DNA of 64,000 bases from CBDATG01 sp965200145 (lineage in GTDB: Bacteria; Chloroflexota; Dehalococcoidia; Lucifugimonadales; Lucifugimonadaceae), in assembly GCA_965200145.1 (NCBI GenBank), contig CBDATG010000002.1, positions 992,001 to 1,056,000 on the forward strand. Reading direction: 5' to 3'. Below the pieces are notes generated by a model. That model saw nothing but the letters and a program-made list of their open reading frames with translations, searched no databases and was not told the DNA's origin. Shown piece after piece: positions 55,326 to 64,000 of this stretch (positions are counted from its first letter, which is position 1; every line of letters begins with the position of its first letter). Both the position numbers and the translations under genes were made by a program.

Positions 55326-55402
55326 CGCTCGTTAACTCCTTCCAGCAGTTGCTGTTCGTACAACTTCAGTCAAGTGATTGAATGCTTCGTGTGAGTCTTA
55401 GG

Positions 55403-55936
55403 CTAACCCGACTCTTGGGCCTGACGTTGCTCCAAGACTTGCCGCAACGACTGCGCCAATCCCTGCACCGGTGCAGACATAACCCGTAGCAGACCGGTAA
55501 GCGGCGCACTCAGCGACGATGCCAACATACCAAGCAATTCATCACGAGATGGCATCTCAGACAACTGCTTTACACGCGCCGCATCGATCACATCGCCATC
55601 CAGTATGCCGCCCAATATGTCGACTTGCAGGTCATGCTCATCGATCGCCCCTACCAACGCCGCCGCCGCACCCGCCACATCGCCATCCACTGTCACATAT
55701 CCCGTCGGACCGTCTACGATCGAGCCCATCCCCTCTATGCCCAGACTCTCAGCCGCGCGCAGAACCAATGTGTTCTTGGCGATGTACAACAACCCGCCGC
55801 CGCCACGCACTGCACGGCGCAACTCATCCATCTGCGCCGCCGATACGTTCGAATATCGCATCGTGATGATCATCGGCTTGTCAGAAAGCCGGACCAACAG
55901 ATCTTCCATTATGGCTACGTTGCGCTTCGATGGCAT
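55403..55936 (-). CDS. rplJ: 50S ribosomal protein L10
   Basis: From the ATG at 55936 the product has 177 residues: RNVAIMEDLLVRLSDKPMII, YSNVSAAQMDELRRAVRGGG, LLYIAKNTLVLRAA and YVTVDGDVAGAAAAL are L10-like. L10 anchors L7/L12 dimers to the ribosome. Longer upstream starts would run into the leader RNA. An L10 leader precedes it, allowing autogenous control. Confidence 0.93.
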   Translation of the reverse strand: MPSKRNVAIMEDLLVRLSDKPMIITMRYSNVSAAQMDELRRAVRGGGGLLYIAKNTLVLRAAESLGIEGMGSIVDGPTGYVTVDGDVAGAAAALVGAIDEHDLQVDILGGILDGDVIDAARVKQLSEMPSRDELLGMLASSLSAPLTGLLRVMSAPVQGLAQSLRQVLEQRQAQESG

Positions 55937-55974
55937 AGTGATGGTTCCCGTTACAACGCGACTCAGCCACACGC

Positions 55975-56182
55975 GAAAACGCCCCGTGGCATCAGCAGAT
56001 TGCAGACAGCCGTCCGGGGCATGGAATCGCCAGCCGGAACGCCGGCGACAAGCGCAACCGCGAGCCAATCATTGACTTGCGATCTCGCGATTTGCCTCGG
56101 CGGGTGACGCTACCGTTGCTACATTCAAGCGCAACATTGCATCGCGTCTTTAGGCTCCACTCCTGGAGCGCCCGCTGTCTTG
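55975..56182 (-). promoter_or_regulatory. L10 leader with attenuator-like hairpin
   Basis: The minus strand carries CAAGACAGCGGGCG (to 56182), GGAGCCTAAAG and CACCCGCCGAGGC (near 56098), the conserved L10 leader elements that bind the L10(L12) complex. Further down GCCCCG...CGGGGC (56020-55981) followed by GTTTTCG looks like an attenuator. The 318-bp gap between rplA and rplJ is filled by this element. Confidence 0.75.
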
Positions 56183-56254
56183 AGCCGCAAATTGTGTGTC
56201 AGTTTGTCTTAGTTAGTCTCGCCTTCCTAGCAGTATCGGACCACAGACTCGATT

Positions 56255-56974
56255 CTAATCAGACGCATCCTCGTCCGTAAGACTCGTCGGAGAAATTCGG
56301 AAACTCGGTCCCATCGTCGAACACACCGAAACCGACTTGATCAACGGACCCTTCACGCCCTCCGGTTTCGCACGAGTAACGGTGCCGTACACTGCATTCA
56401 AATTGTCCATCAGATGCGGCACTGGGAAAGATCGGCGACCAACGACAGAGTGCAGATTCCCTAGGTCATCCATCCTGATCTCCGTCCGTCCCTGCTTAGA
56501 TGCCTGGACAGCCTCTGGCAACTGGTCCGCACTCACTACCGTCCCGTTTCGAGTGTTCGGCATCAAGCCACGCGGACCCAGCGACCTACCTAGGCTTCCC
56601 AGCTTCGGCATCTGGTCAGGTGTCGCAATCGAAACGTCCCAGTCCAACCAACCAGAACGGATGCGCTCCCACATCTCTTCGTCAACCACATAGTCAGCCC
56701 CCGCCTCGCGCGCAACACGAGCCGCATCACCCTCCGTAAAAACCAATACACGCACTATCGTTCCCAACGTATGCGGCAACGAAAACGACTCGCGAATGCG
56801 CTGATCAGCGTGCCGCGGATCGGCATGCGTGGCAATGTGCAACTCGATGCTCTCGTCAAACTTCGCAGTCGCTGTTTCAACCGCGCGTGAAACCGCTGAC
56901 TCCGCCTCCAACGCGTCCGACGAAACACTTGACAGAGTCGCTATGTATCTATGGCTGTGCTTCTTCTTGGGCAT
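56255..56974 (-). CDS. rplA: 50S ribosomal protein L1
   Basis: The 239-residue product shows FDESIELHIATHADPRHADQ, RESFSLPHTLGTIVRVLVFT, LGRSLGPRGLMPNTRNGTVV and GPLIKSVSVCSTMGPSFRIS, typical L1. It binds 23S rRNA in the L1 stalk and may autoregulate its operon. It follows rplK with a 41-bp gap. Confidence 0.96.
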   Translation of the reverse strand: MPKKKHSHRYIATLSSVSSDALEAESAVSRAVETATAKFDESIELHIATHADPRHADQRIRESFSLPHTLGTIVRVLVFTEGDAARVAREAGADYVVDEEMWERIRSGWLDWDVSIATPDQMPKLGSLGRSLGPRGLMPNTRNGTVVSADQLPEAVQASKQGRTEIRMDDLGNLHSVVGRRSFPVPHLMDNLNAVYGTVTRAKPEGVKGPLIKSVSVCSTMGPSFRISPTSLTDEDASD

Positions 56975-57015
56975 CAGGCGGTTACCACTCTCTCAATCAA
57001 CAATCGCAAATCAAA

Positions 57016-57441
57016 TCAATCTTCAATGCTCACGCCCATGCTACGCGCGGTCCCCTCAACGATCCGCATCGCCGCGTCGATGTCATGGGCATTCAGCTCG
57101 GGAAGCTTAGTCTCCGCTATCCCGCGAAGCTGGTCGCGAGTCAGCGTTCCTACCACCTCGGTGCTGGGCGTGTTCGCACCAGACTCAATACCGGCAGACT
57201 GCTTAATCAACGCCGATGCCGGCGGCGTCTTCACCACAAACGTGAATGAGCTGTCAGCATACACCTCTATCGACGCCCTCACCACCATGCCAGCCTGCGA
57301 TGCAGAGCGCTCATTGAATTCCTTGATGAAGAGCGGGATATTGATCCCATGCTGGCCCAAAGCTGGACCCACCGGCGGCGCTGGTGTCGCGGCCGCCGCA
57401 GGCAGTTGAAGGTTAAGTCGAGCTACTACTTTACGTGACAT
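57016..57441 (-). CDS. rplK: 50S ribosomal protein L11
   Basis: The 141-residue product shows [56 protein letters not shown] and [14 protein letters not shown], standard L11. It forms the GTPase-associated centre with 23S rRNA. It lies 59 bp downstream of nusG. Confidence 0.96.
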   Translation of the reverse strand: MSRKVVARLNLQLPAAAATPAPPVGPALGQHGINIPLFIKEFNERSASQAGMVVRASIEVYADSSFTFVVKTPPASALIKQSAGIESGANTPSTEVVGTLTRDQLRGIAETKLPELNAHDIDAAMRIVEGTARSMGVSIED

Positions 57442-57500
57442 CTAAATAACAACTCTCTCGCATCGAAACACGCACGGAACCTGCCTGGTGCAATCAGAAG

Positions 57501-58151
57501 TTAAGCCCTCTCAACCGATGTGAACGGCAACTCAACGGGAGTGTCCTGGCCAAAGAACGATACCGTCACACGTACCGTACCCTTCTCGATCTGCACTTCG
57601 TCAACGGTGCCACTGAACTCATTGAACGGACCGTCATTGATCGTCACGACATCCCCGACCTCGAACCCGAAGTTAATCCGCGCATCATCCGCACCGCCGC
57701 GGATCATCGCCTCCGCCTCTTCCTCGGAAAGCGGCACCGGACGGCGAACCCCGTCACGGTCGTCCTCCATCGAGATGAAGTTGATTATCCCAGGAGTGCT
57801 CCGTAACACCTCCAGCGCACGTACATTCTCAGACCTCTGCGCATCAGACTCCTGCGATGAAGCGAAACTGAGCGGCATGAAACTGTGCGACTGAGGCATG
57901 AGCATGTGGACAAGAAGGTAGCCGCCATACATCGGCTCCTGCTCCGTCTTCTGCTCGCCCTTCTCCGTCATCTTCACTACCGTCTGCTTCGGCACTACCG
58001 CATCGTATATGTACTGATTAACGCGAAGCGTCTCAATTCGCTGCTTCAGGTTCTCGCAAGCCTTCTCCTCGCGACCTGAGTACGTGTGCACAACGTACCA
58101 GCGCGCCTCCTTCGGCGGGACAATCTTCTCTTCGGTCGTTTCAGTAGTCAT
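57501..58151 (-). CDS. nusG: Transcription termination/antitermination factor NusG
   Basis: The 216-residue product has the NGN domain (WYVVHTYSGREEKACENLKQ, STPGIINFISMEDD) and the C-terminal KOW motif (FEVGDVVTINDGPFNEFSGT). NusG couples RNA polymerase to Rho or ribosomes. About 20 residues of an insert (FMPLSFASSQESDAQRSENV) lie in the middle of the NGN domain. secE ends 2 bp before its start. Confidence 0.95.
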   Translation of the reverse strand: MTTETTEEKIVPPKEARWYVVHTYSGREEKACENLKQRIETLRVNQYIYDAVVPKQTVVKMTEKGEQKTEQEPMYGGYLLVHMLMPQSHSFMPLSFASSQESDAQRSENVRALEVLRSTPGIINFISMEDDRDGVRRPVPLSEEEAEAMIRGGADDARINFGFEVGDVVTINDGPFNEFSGTVDEVQIEKGTVRVTVSFFGQDTPVELPFTSVERA

Positions 58152-58153
58152 AA

Positions 58154-58387
58154 CTACGTGCCCGCCAACAGTGAGAACAATCGAGAGAAACCCCAGTCAA
58201 ACAGACCAAGAAACGCTCCCATAACCGCCGATAGCACTATCACCAACAACGTCAATCGCACCGTCTCTTGACGCGACGGCCAGGTAACCTTCCGCAGCTC
58301 CTGGAACACCTCGCCGACGAAGCCAAACAGCGAGAAACGACGCACGCCCAAGCCGCGCGCATCCAATCCTGCTCTATTCTGTGCCAT
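58154..58387 (-). CDS. secE: Preprotein translocase subunit SecE
   Basis: The 77-residue product has the SecE pattern: amphipathic helix EVFQELRKVTWPSRQETVRL, then one membrane segment (LLVIVLSAVMGAFLGLFDWG). It stabilises SecY in the membrane. It sits between rpmG and nusG as in most bacteria. Confidence 0.95.
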   Translation of the reverse strand: MAQNRAGLDARGLGVRRFSLFGFVGEVFQELRKVTWPSRQETVRLTLLVIVLSAVMGAFLGLFDWGFSRLFSLLAGT

Positions 58388-58443
58388 CTGTTTCCTACTC
58401 GTTCTGCGCGGACTTCGTCAAAACCCGCTATCCCACCGAACTC

Positions 58444-58614
58444 TCAACGGCGGCTCTCACGGAAAACCTGACGCGAACGACAACGCGGACAGTACTTCGT
58501 CAACTCAATCCTGCCCGGAGTCTTCTGGCGATTCTTCTGCGTGTGATACGTGTACGGGTAATCACCCGTGCAGTTCAGCTGAATTACCGTCCGCACTGCG
58601 TTCTTTCGCGCCAT
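58444..58614 (-). CDS. rpmG: 50S ribosomal protein L33
   Basis: Too short for a long-frame search but clear on hand translation: 56 residues, MARKNAVRTVIQLNCTGDYP, then YTYHTQKNRQKTPGRIELTK and YCPRCRSRQVFRESRR. The ATG is at 58614 and the TGA at 58446-58444. One CxxC pair (42-45) and Cys15 are present, so the zinc site seems incomplete compared with four-cysteine forms. It lies between tuf and secE, the usual position. Confidence 0.93.
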   Translation of the reverse strand: MARKNAVRTVIQLNCTGDYPYTYHTQKNRQKTPGRIELTKYCPRCRSRQVFRESRR

Positions 58615-58721
58615 GGCTCTCGTCTCGTTACTTCAATCTGAGATCGGATCGCAACTCGCACCAGCACTGTGGCCCGAGGTCATCGCAACCGAATCACAAA
58701 CGGACGCTCTTCGTAACCCGC

Positions 58722-59921
58722 CTACTCCGTTACCTCGATGAAGACACCAGAACCTACGGTCCGGCCGCCTTCCCGAATCGCAAATCGCAGGTTCGGCTCC
58801 AGTGCTACTGGATAAAGCAGGCTGATCTCCATCTCCGTGTTGTCGCCAGGCATTACCATCTCAACACCTTCCGGAAGCTTGATCTCACCCGTCACGTCCG
58901 TCGTCCTGATGTAGAACTGCGGCCTGTAACCCGTGAAGAACGGAGTCTTACGACCCCCCTCTTCCGATGTCAGAACGTAAACCTGCGCCTTACCCTTCTT
59001 GAACGGTGTGATCGTTCCGGGCTTCGCGAGGACCGCACCGCGAGATACCTCATCGCGGTCAATCCCGCGCAACAGACATCCAACCGCATCTCCGGTCAGT
59101 CCCTCGTCAAGCGTCTTCTGGAACATCTCAACACCGGTGACCGTCGTCGACTGCGTCTTGCCGAAACCGACGATCTCAACAGGCTCGCCCATCTTGACTC
59201 GCCCGCGCTCTATCCTGCCTGTTACCACCGTGCCGCGACCCTTGATGCCGAACACGTCCTCGATCGGCATGATGAAGTCTAGGTCTAACGGACGATCAGG
59301 AATCGGGATGTACGCATCTACCTGCTCCATCAGATCCAAGATCGACTGCGTCCACTGGTTATCGGAATTCTCAGCATTCTCCAAAGCCTCTAGCGCGCTT
59401 ACCCGGACTACGGGAACCTCATCCCCTGGGAACCCGTAAGTGTCCAGCAGCTCTCGCACCTCGAGCTCCACCAGCTCAAGCAGATCCTCGTCATCCATGG
59501 CATCGCACTTGTTGAGTGCAACAACCAGAGCTGGCACATTCACCTGCCGGGCAAGAAGAATGTGCTCTCGAGTCTGCGGCATCGGACCGTCAGGAGCAGA
59601 TACCACCAAGATCGCGCCATCCATCTGCGCCGCACCAGTGATCATGTTCTTGATGTAGTCGGCGTGACCCGGACAGTCAACGTGCGCGTAATGGCGCGTG
59701 TCCGTCTCATACTCCGTGTGCGTAGTCGCTATCGTCACACCGCGCTCGCGCTCCTCAGGAGCGTTGTCGATATCCTCAAAGTTCTTCGGAGTGACGTTCG
59801 GGTTGACATTCGCCAATACCTGCGTGATCGCCGCCGTCAGAGTCGTCTTCCCGTGGTCAACGTGGCCGATCGTGCCAACGTTGACATGAGGCTTGCTCCT
59901 GTCAAAGACTTGCTTCGCCAT
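58722..59921 (-). CDS. tuf: Elongation factor Tu
   Basis: From the ATG at 59921 the product has 399 residues and starts [21 protein letters not shown] motifs: [21 protein letters not shown] and VRVSALEA. Domains 2 and 3 show the expected [20 protein letters not shown] and [20 protein letters not shown]. It delivers aminoacyl-tRNA to the ribosome. Three tRNA genes lie upstream on the same strand, a common arrangement. Confidence 0.97.
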   Translation of the reverse strand: MAKQVFDRSKPHVNVGTIGHVDHGKTTLTAAITQVLANVNPNVTPKNFEDIDNAPEERERGVTIATTHTEYETDTRHYAHVDCPGHADYIKNMITGAAQMDGAILVVSAPDGPMPQTREHILLARQVNVPALVVALNKCDAMDDEDLLELVELEVRELLDTYGFPGDEVPVVRVSALEALENAENSDNQWTQSILDLMEQVDAYIPIPDRPLDLDFIMPIEDVFGIKGRGTVVTGRIERGRVKMGEPVEIVGFGKTQSTTVTGVEMFQKTLDEGLTGDAVGCLLRGIDRDEVSRGAVLAKPGTITPFKKGKAQVYVLTSEEGGRKTPFFTGYRPQFYIRTTDVTGEIKLPEGVEMVMPGDNTEMEISLLYPVALEPNLRFAIREGGRTVGSGVFIEVTE

Positions 59922-60043
59922 TGCTGTGATTTTCCTACCTTCGTACTCGCCGTAAAGGCCTAAATGCCAGTTTATGTCAAATGACCGCTTGCACCGTGGC
60001 AACGGCGCACAGTCACCCATTGTGCAGCTTCAGCGTAGATCGG

Positions 60044-60118
60044 TGGAGCCCACACCGAGGGTTGAACTCGGGACCTCATTCTTACCAAGAATGCGCTCTG
60101 CCACTGAGCTATGTGGGC
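60044..60118 (-). tRNA. tRNA-Thr (GGT)
   Basis: Acceptor GCCCACA (60118-60112) pairs with TGTGGGC (60054-60048), discriminator T, encoded CCA. The anticodon loop TTGGTAA gives anticodon GGT. D arm GCTCAGTGGCAGAGC, T arm CCGAGTTCAACCCTCGG. Confidence 0.96.
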
Positions 60119-60193
60119 TCAAGGCTCGGCCAACTCCAGCGTGCCGTACGCGCCAAGCCCGAAGGACCGCGCACTCGCTCCACTGCACTTGGT

Positions 60194-60278
60194 TGGTGCA
60201 GGGAGGAGGATTCGAACCTCCGAAGCACAAGGCGGCAGATTTACAGTCTGCTGGGTTTGACCGCTCCCCAATCCCTGC
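60194..60278 (-). tRNA. tRNA-Tyr (GTA)
   Basis: Acceptor GCAGGGA (60278-60272) pairs with TCCCTGC, discriminator A, encoded CCA. The anticodon loop CTGTAAA gives GTA. A long variable arm (class II) follows, as usual for bacterial tRNA-Tyr. Confidence 0.96.
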
Positions 60279-60445
60279 ACAGACTTATATCTTATCACAC
60301 CAACAACCAACAACATAACCCCGTTACGAAAATCGTAACGCAACAAACCAAAAATCTGGACCGACCTGCACGCGATCCAGGTACTCAAACAACGGAATCG
60401 CATCTGTCCGAGTGCATTGGCGTGCCGCCTCTCTAGCAACTGTTC

Positions 60446-60521
60446 TGGAGCCCCGGGGGGGATTCGAACCCGCCAACCTGCCGATTACAAATCGGCTGCG
60501 CTGCCGTTGCGCCACCGGGGC
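60446..60521 (-). tRNA. tRNA-Thr (TGT)
   Basis: Acceptor GCCCCGG (60521-60515) pairs with CCGGGGC, discriminator T, encoded CCA. The anticodon loop TTTGTAA gives TGT. D arm GGCGCAACGGCAGCGC and T arm GCGGGTTCGAATCCC. Confidence 0.95.
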
Positions 60522-60682
60522 TAGGGACAGACAACATCCTGACTCTTATCGTAATCGCATAAACTTCAATCAATCTCCGATACCCGACGCAAGCCGTACC
60601 GAATGTCAAATGCGGCCTCTTTCCCAAGAATCATGCCACGCCATCCAACCAACGAATCAATAACGCCGCATCGCTACGGCCC

Positions 60683-62494
60683 ATGAGTTCGCTGCTAAAT
60701 CCACCCGACGTTTGGCGGCGAGTCGCGTTAATCGCGTTCGCTGTGTCAATACTCGCCACCGCTGCGTGTAGCGGGAACGGCCCACGATCGACACTGACCG
60801 ACATCGCCGTCGCGACCGTTGACTCTTCAACCTCACAGGACAACAGCACCTCCCGAGACCAATCTCGCCGAGGCGGAATACTGGTTATAGACACCAATGA
60901 CTGCGGTATCTTCGATCCCGCCATCGACCTAGCATCCGACAACCTGCTACCAGACCTGCGCCTAACAAGCGAAATACACTCGGGCTTGACACGCATCGGC
61001 GATGCACCAGATTACGCCGCCCAACCGGAGCTAGCTGCCAGCTTCGAATCACGGTCAGGCGGCACAGAGTGGGAGTTCATCCTACGACCGAACCTAAAGT
61101 TCAGTGACGGCTCGCCGCTCACAACTGCCGATGTGAAGTGGAGCTGGGAACGCGCACTCCGTAAAGCAACGCCACCAAGCAGAGCGCACATCGTCCTAGG
61201 CAACATCGCTGGCGCGAATCAGGTCGCAACCGGTGCTTCAAACGAACTTACAGGAATCAGGTTGATCGACGACCAACGCCTTGCCGTTGTGTTAATGGAC
61301 CCTGCCGCGGACTTCCCAACACGCATTGCCGACCCGATCGCAAGCATCCTAAATCGCGAAAACGTCAGCGAGTGGGACGACCTTTGGAGCAACCACGAAA
61401 CCGACCCATCGACGATGCTCGCGCCGTCCAAGGGCATTCCCTCCGCACTGCCGGTCGGCGCAGGCCCGTTCCAGCTCGTTGCATACGAAACTCCCGCGCG
61501 TATCTCGGAAGGTTACAGCGGTGATGCAACATGCGCCCTCCGTCGCAACGAACACTACTGGCATCCCGACCTACCTTACTTGGATGGCATCATCGCAAAC
61601 GCGCGCCCGGACTTCCTCGCACCGGGTTCAGACTCCGCCGATCGACAACTAGCGGCAATCGCGGGCGGAAGTCTCGATTTCGCAGTGCTAGACGCGAACG
61701 CAAGTGCATCCGACGCACCGGAAGGCACGGTGCTTCAGGTCGAGCCGCTAAGCACCTGGAGCAGGTTCCTAGTCTTCAATCCCAGCGTGCCACCATTCGA
61801 TGACACCAACGTTCGCAGAGCCTTGACCCAGTCCGTCGACACAACTCGCTCGGCGAACCGATTCGAATCCGAACCGACCTACGGACTAATCCCGCCCGAA
61901 CTACTACCAGGCTCAGCACCGGTCCAACTGCTACAACACGATCCAACCGCAGCAACTCAAGCTTGGCAAGCCTCCGGATTCGCAAACGCAACTTCCAATC
62001 CAGCCTTAGAGCGTCAGCTGGATATCCCAAGATTCGTCGACCCGACGCTGGAATCCGTACTGGACGCGTGGACAGACGTCTTGGGAATCGACGTTGCCAA
62101 CATCGCAACCCAATCCGACGAAGAATCGCAACGCGCCGCCATCAAGGACATCCGATATACATACACACTGCCACACCCGATAGGCATATTGCGCGAAGCG
62201 ATCCTCGCATTCGGAAATGATGATGCATCCCACGAGTTCGCAGAACTCAGAACCATGTTGGATGCCGCCACGGCCGAACCGGACACCATCAAGCGGACCG
62301 CAAGTCTTGAAGCACTACAGCAGCAACTTATCGACGAGGCATACGTCCTGCCACTGCTACTGCTAAAGACTGGAAGGGTGCTAGCCATCCAACCATGGGT
62401 AAACGACTTGCGATATCCCATCTTCACAGGTTCAGCCTTCAGAGACGTATGGTTCGACGAGACCGCGCCGAACCGTTCCCTGCCAACACAGTAA
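60683..62494 (+). CDS. Peptide-binding lipoprotein (SBP_bac_5 family) 2
   Basis: The 603-residue product has a lipoprotein signal (ATAACSGNG, Cys29) and the family-5 binding-protein core (LAASFESRSGGTEWEFILRP, NLKFSDGSPLTTADVKWSWE, LPVGAGPFQLVAYE, LRRNEHYWHPDLPYLDGIIA). No permease or ATPase is adjacent, so it may serve a distant transporter. The gene directly downstream encodes a close relative. Confidence 0.88.
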   Translation: MSSLLNPPDVWRRVALIAFAVSILATAACSGNGPRSTLTDIAVATVDSSTSQDNSTSRDQSRRGGILVIDTNDCGIFDPAIDLASDNLLPDLRLTSEIHSGLTRIGDAPDYAAQPELAASFESRSGGTEWEFILRPNLKFSDGSPLTTADVKWSWERALRKATPPSRAHIVLGNIAGANQVATGASNELTGIRLIDDQRLAVVLMDPAADFPTRIADPIASILNRENVSEWDDLWSNHETDPSTMLAPSKGIPSALPVGAGPFQLVAYETPARISEGYSGDATCALRRNEHYWHPDLPYLDGIIANARPDFLAPGSDSADRQLAAIAGGSLDFAVLDANASASDAPEGTVLQVEPLSTWSRFLVFNPSVPPFDDTNVRRALTQSVDTTRSANRFESEPTYGLIPPELLPGSAPVQLLQHDPTAATQAWQASGFANATSNPALERQLDIPRFVDPTLESVLDAWTDVLGIDVANIATQSDEESQRAAIKDIRYTYTLPHPIGILREAILAFGNDDASHEFAELRTMLDAATAEPDTIKRTASLEALQQQLIDEAYVLPLLLLKTGRVLAIQPWVNDLRYPIFTGSAFRDVWFDETAPNRSLPTQ

Positions 62495-62513
62495 GCCGAT
62501 CCGATCTCCCGAA

Positions 62514-64000
62514 ATGCTGCCCATCGGCCCGACCAGAATCGTCTCGGCGGGCCTCGTATCTGCATTGACGCCGCTCATAGCGTCTTGTGCCCAGTCTGGT
62601 CCGCCTGCATCGATCAACGAAACCACCGAGCCGCCCAATGCCGTACAGCTCGGCGCAACCGTTGACCGTGCCGTCGCAGACACCGAGCCACGTAGCGGCC
62701 ATGTCTTACACATAGACACCCATGATTGCGGTATCCCCGATCCCGCGGTCGATTTCGCACGAAGGACCAACTTGCGCGGGCTGTCCGTGACACCCGAAAT
62801 CCATGCCGGACTCACCCGCTTGGCGAAGTCGAGTCTTGGCGAAACGGTGGCAGAACCAGAATTGGCAGAATCCTTCCATTTGTCAAACAATGCCACCCGA
62901 TTCGAATTTCTACTGCGTCCGGATCTGAGATTCAGTGATGGTCAGCCGTTGCTCGCAAGTCACGTAAAGTGGAGCTGGGAACGTGCGCTGCGGAAATCAA
63001 CGGCTCCGAGCCGCGCTCGCATTGTGCTCGGCGGTATTCTCGGTGCCGACGCGGTGATCGGCAGACTCGAAAGCGAACTCCGGGGTGTCGAAGTCGTGGA
63101 CGACCGCCGGCTCGTCGTGAACCTAACCGAGCCGCAACCTGACTTCCCTGACAGAATCAGCGATCCCGTAGCGACCGTCTTGCATCCCGAGAACGTCGTA
63201 GGTTGGGACGATGTCTGGATTAACGACGCGACCCTGCCTGCCAACGTAATTCACTGCACCGAAATTCCGCTCTCCAATATGCCCGTTGGCGCAGGTCCTT
63301 TCAGGTTAGTCGAATACGTCAAGCCTGAACACACGGCAACCTCCACAGGCACACGCAGACGATGCGTCCTTGAACGTAACCCACATTATTGGGACCCGAA
63401 CGCCCCAACTCTGGACGGCATAGTCGCAACGATCTACCCCGACATCTGGGAAATGCCGCAAGAAAACGCAAACCGACAACCACTTGAGATCGAAAAGCGG
63501 CACGCTGGACATCGCAGACGCGCGTGTCGCACGCCAGGATGAACCGCGACCGTCGGATGATCACTCGCCCATAATAGTCACGGGAAGCACGAACGCAAGC
63601 GTGAGACACTTCGTTTTCAACCCCACCGTCGAACCGTTCAACGAGATCGAAGTCAGACGCGCGTTCGTTAACGCCGCGCCACCCGTTATTTTGGAAGGTG
63701 AGACTCGAGCCACGAGAATAGTCCCCAATTCCATCTGGAACTGGCAACCGGTTCCGGTCGCCATCAGCAGCTCCCAATTCGACCAAATCGCCGAACGCTC
63801 AATCCCGATCACGCTGTACTTCCATATCCTAGAAGTAGCCGAGGAAATGTACGAGCCAGTTGTCGCTGCGTGGGAAGACACATTGGACGCCCAGGTCAAC
63901 TTGGAACAGTTCCAAACCCCAGACGACCTGCCCGTCCCACCGTTGCACGAGTTGCAGGTCGCCGAACTGTTCATCGACACCGCCGTCACTTCACCCTACG
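62514..64000 (+). pseudogene. Peptide-binding lipoprotein 3, frameshifted, runs past window end
   Basis: The frame from the ATG at 62514 has a lipoprotein signal (LIASC, Cys25) and follows its upstream paralogue closely (FEFLLRPDLRFSDGQPLLAS, NMPVGAGPFRLVEYV, LERNPHYWDPNAPTLDGIVA) until residue 328. It then ends after 14 foreign residues. Shifting by one base at the AAAA run 63493-63496 restores homology (SGTLDIADARVARQDEPRPS, RHFVFNPTVEPFNEIEVRRA). That frame is open to the window edge. So the gene is one reading frame broken by a single extra or missing A. A sequencing error, pseudogene or slippage site are all possible. Confidence 0.75.

Overview
The window looks like a chromosomal segment of a bacterium from the Chloroflexota, probably near the SAR202/Dehalococcoidia branch. 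The reasons are an isolated 16S rRNA gene with no 23S or 5S beside it, lipoproteins with long Thr/Pro-rich linkers, a galactonate-dehydratase-like enolase next to a DapA-family aldolase, and family-level similarity of many proteins. J-domain, coiled-coil and ankyrin-repeat proteins suggest a host-associated or sponge-symbiont lifestyle. That lifestyle is an inference; no taxonomy search was possible.

Positions 1-20600 are an accessory island. Three paralogous proteins with pentapeptide repeats and an FRG domain lie on the minus strand (the first runs off the window). Two of them have a J-domain gene directly upstream, and a truncated duplicate of a J-gene start follows the third. A palindrome-containing repeat of about 105 bp occurs six times in tandem and once behind each of two FRG genes. 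Among them sit a DNA methyltransferase fused to an HNH nuclease, orphan genes, a DUF2806 gene broken by a stop codon, a cytoplasmic trypsin-like protease, and an operon of a giant J-domain/coiled-coil/transmembrane/ankyrin protein with partners. A NYN-domain nuclease gene abuts three tandem, promoter-and-terminator-equipped small RNA units whose stems covary. A VapBC-type module with an operator palindrome follows.

Positions 20600-27000 hold the 16S rRNA gene and a peptide-type ABC importer (binding lipoprotein and two permeases, no ATPases). Positions 27000-32000 hold a single-chain Type ISP restriction-modification enzyme. Positions 32300-51300 are mostly housekeeping and transport: nadC, yebC, khpA, rpsP, a MoaD-MoaE fusion joined to an ABC exporter, tRNA-Ser, sugar-acid catabolism genes, fluC, a dienelactone hydrolase, a methyltransferase, a cobalamin riboswitch controlling a btuCFD-like importer, and a LolD/FtsX-type exporter. 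Positions 51450-54210 carry a second single-chain restriction-modification enzyme.

Positions 54460-60525 are the conserved translation cluster on the minus strand: tRNA-Thr(TGT), tRNA-Tyr, tRNA-Thr(GGT), tuf, rpmG, secE, nusG, rplK, rplA, an L10 leader, rplJ and rplL. Two related peptide-binding lipoproteins close the window; the second is frameshifted at an A4 run and continues beyond the end.
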